In this document: positions 45,239-46,836 of the stretch, one piece after another
How the letters are laid out: each line of letters begins with the position of its first letter
Position numbering within the stretch: the first letter of the stretch is position 1
NCBI GenBank assembly: GCA_030448225.1
Contig: JAUJNJ010000041.1
Location: 1-46,836, forward strand
DNA: 46,836 nucleotides
Reading direction: 5' to 3'
Source: Phycisphaerae bacterium
GTDB taxonomy: Bacteria > Planctomycetota > Phycisphaerae > Tepidisphaerales > Tepidisphaeraceae
Made by a program: the position numbers and the translations under genes
The notes under the pieces: generated by a model
Database searches by the model: none
Told to the model about the DNA's origin: nothing
The model's input: only the letters and a program-made list of their open reading frames with translations

Positions 45239-46081
45239 GTGACTACACGACTGAAGATGATGCTGGCAACGCCCGTCGCCGCGGCGGCGTGCCTCCTGGC
45301 CGCGGGCGTCCTGCCGGCGGCCGACCCGGCGGACCCGAAGCCGGTGTTCGTCGACTCCTTCGACGACGCCGCCGTCGCCGAGGCGGGCGACGCGAAGGAC
45401 TTCTGGACCGCCAGCGGGCGCGGCACGGCCGAGCAGGTTGACGGCAAGCTCGTCCTCACCACCACCGGCGCCGAGTACGCCAACCAGCACCTGTTCGGCC
45501 CGGTCTTGCCCGAACTCAACTTCCTCGTGCGCCCGCTGACGTTCCGCGTCGACGGTATCGCACTGGGCGGCACCGCCGCGCCGCCGGAACGGCAGGTGTT
45601 CCGCTTCACCCTCGCGCCCGTCGCCGAGACCGAGTACCGCACGCTCGACGCGCTGGGCCTCGACCTGCGGGGCGACGGCATGCTGCGCCTCGGCTACAAG
45701 CTCGACACCGCCGAGAAGGATCCGGCCGGGGCGAACGTCCTGGTGCAGAAGAAGTTCGACGGCCCCGTCACGGGCTTCGACCTGACGCTGCGCCCCGACG
45801 GCTACACGCTGCTCGTCCGCCACGTCGCGGCCGACCAGTCGGCGGCGACCGAGACGTTCGCCGGCAAGTACGCCGACGCGGGCCCCGGCCTCAGCGTCGC
45901 CACCTGGGGCGACCACGCCGGCGGCCGCACCGGCTCGGCGATCGTGCTGCTGGCGCAGCGCGCCCCCACGGGCGACGACGCCCACACCGCCACCGTCACC
46001 CTCGACGAGGTGCGGGTCACCACCGGCGAGGGCGTCGCGACGGCCGAAGCGAAGACCTCCACGTACCGGGAGACCGAATGA
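45239..46081 (+). CDS. Secreted protein of unknown function, module 2
   Basis: A 280-residue exported protein; I do not recognise the family. After the GTG start (GGAGG seven bases upstream) comes a signal peptide ([20 protein letters not shown]). The mature part has a laminin-G/concanavalin-like beta pattern: [70 protein letters not shown] and [17 protein letters not shown]. Starting with 'D(S/D)FDD' and ending with a 'V.LDEVRV' strand is typical of glycan-binding-type beta-sandwiches. It may bind a surface polysaccharide. Its TGA overlaps the ATG of the pseudopilin gene (ATGA), so the two are co-translated. Confidence 0.75.
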   Translation: MTTRLKMMLATPVAAAACLLAAGVLPAADPADPKPVFVDSFDDAAVAEAGDAKDFWTASGRGTAEQVDGKLVLTTTGAEYANQHLFGPVLPELNFLVRPLTFRVDGIALGGTAAPPERQVFRFTLAPVAETEYRTLDALGLDLRGDGMLRLGYKLDTAEKDPAGANVLVQKKFDGPVTGFDLTLRPDGYTLLVRHVAADQSAATETFAGKYADAGPGLSVATWGDHAGGRTGSAIVLLAQRAPTGDDAHTATVTLDEVRVTTGEGVATAEAKTSTYRETE

Positions 46082-46836
46082 ACGCGCCGGATTCCCCCCG
46101 CGCCGCCCGTCGCCGATTTGGCGCCGCCCGCCGCGGATTCACCCTCGTCGAACTGCTCGTGGTCATCGGCATCATCGCGGTGCTGGTGGGCATCCTGCTG
46201 CCCGCGCTGAACCGCGCGCGGGCGTCGGCCCGGACCGTCACCTGCCTGAGCAACCTCAAGCAGATCGGGGCCGCCACCCACATGTACGTGGGCGAGCACA
46301 AGGGCACGCTGCCGCTGCTGCTGAGCCCCAACTGGAGCGGGACCTACCACTGGTACAAGGCCATCAGCGCCTACGCGGGCAAGCCGGTCACCGCTGCCAG
46401 CGGGTCCAACCAGGTCGCGGAGGTGATCCGCGCCTGCCCGGATTGGGCCGGCAGCGAGGCGGCCCTGAACAGCAGCCGGATCGGATACGGCATGAACGAC
46501 CGGATGATGCTCGGCGCGGGCCGGTACCCGACGTCGTCCACCCCGCCCAACCCGGCCGACCACTGGTTCACGAACATGATGTACGACCCGACGGGCGTGC
46601 GGGGCATCGACCGCGGGCTGGGCGCGATGAAGGTCACGCAGTTCCGCAAGTCGCACGCGGTCATCCTCTACGGCGTGAGCGACAACGGGATGCTCGAGTC
46701 GCGCTACGATGCGGCGGCCGCGCCGCTCTTCCAGGTCTGGCCGTCCGCCGAGTGGGGCCGCGGACAGGGCCGGACCGACATCGCGGCGGGCGGCGAGTGG
46801 GTGACGTGCGCGGGCTGGCGGCACCGCGGCGAGCCG
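46078..46836 (+). CDS. Pseudopilin-like protein (DUF1559 style), module 2, truncated by the window end
   Basis: The open frame runs off the end of the window; 253 codons are present. It begins [20 protein letters not shown], then [16 protein letters not shown], a prepilin leader and helix, followed by [20 protein letters not shown]. Later stretches ([46 protein letters not shown]) match this family's variable head. The FADGHV end is not reached. The ATG overlaps the stop of the secreted protein, so the operon links a secreted beta-sandwich protein directly to a pseudopilin. Confidence 0.85.
   Translation, partial: MNAPDSPRAARRRFGAARRGFTLVELLVVIGIIAVLVGILLPALNRARASARTVTCLSNLKQIGAATHMYVGEHKGTLPLLLSPNWSGTYHWYKAISAYAGKPVTAASGSNQVAEVIRACPDWAGSEAALNSSRIGYGMNDRMMLGAGRYPTSSTPPNPADHWFTNMMYDPTGVRGIDRGLGAMKVTQFRKSHAVILYGVSDNGMLESRYDAAAAPLFQVWPSAEWGRGQGRTDIAAGGEWVTCAGWRHRGEP

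Noticed and set aside
1..46836. tRNA, rRNA, riboswitch or integrase attachment sites
   Set aside because: No cloverleaf, conserved rRNA segment, riboswitch core or integrase gene was recognised; absence by eye is not proof, and a tRNAscan/Infernal run would settle it.

Overview
The window is high-GC (visibly about 70%) bacterial chromosome, most likely from a planctomycete (Planctomycetota, plausibly class Phycisphaerae). The grounds are gene families typical of that phylum: a giant PVC-type protein with a C-terminal CxxCH haem domain, a DUF6797-like secreted propeller protein, four DUF1559-style pseudopilins with a [14 protein letters not shown] signature, PEP-CTERM proteins, ECF sigma/FecR pairs with long exported C-termini, and the sigma/Ser-Thr-kinase remnants. 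The taxonomic call is inference. No rRNA, tRNA or CRISPR array was recognised.

Layout. 0-5.2 kb: end of a cysteine-desulfurase-like gene, a Gfo/Idh/MocA oxidoreductase, and two frameshifted secreted-protein genes (DUF4832-like, FG-GAP/VCBS-like). 5.4-8.6 kb: a divergent RND-type efflux adaptor and TolC-like outer-membrane protein, with no inner-membrane pump beside them. 9.0-12.1 kb: the PVC haem protein. 12.1-16.2 kb: a frameshifted unknown gene, a D-tagatose/psicose 3-epimerase-like enzyme, a small membrane protein and an MFS transporter. 16.6-20.4 kb: a PspA/IM30 protein, a DUF559 nuclease bracketed by REP-like palindromes, an AAA+ ATPase, and a nucleotidyltransferase-like/small-protein pair. 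20.5-26.0 kb: the DUF6797-like protein, a pseudopilin, a PQQ-type propeller protein and a zinc-ribbon protein. 26.0-28.5 kb: a graveyard of gene fragments (sigma factor fused to kinase tail, alcohol dehydrogenase, cytochrome P460, glyoxalase-like). 28.5-32.2 kb: a histidine kinase, small proteins and a broken YihY/BrkB gene. 32.3-34.7 kb: a broken tryptophan-halogenase-family gene carrying an internal inverted segment, and a broken PEP-CTERM gene. 35.0-40.8 kb: module 1 (ECF sigma, FecR-like regulator, pseudopilin, GH9 cellulase). 41.4-46.8 kb: module 2 (ECF sigma, FecR/LamG protein, PEP-CTERM protein, secreted protein, pseudopilin).

How it fits together. The two right-hand modules look like paralogous surface-signalling loci. 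Each ECF sigma gene is followed by a membrane-anchored FecR-like protein with a large exported domain, then by exported proteins including a pseudopilin; module 1 carries a GH9 cellulase. A short conserved motif (TTTT..TGTCCA.aCTT) lies upstream of both sigma genes and both PEP-CTERM genes and may be the promoter or operator that ties them into one regulon. 

Quality caveat. Breaks cluster at 2.0-5.2 kb and 26-37 kb, where nearly every gene changes frame several times while neighbouring stretches are intact. I cannot tell local consensus errors from genuine decay, but the in-frame nonsense codon, the fused fragments and the in-gene inversion are not explained by single-base indel errors alone.
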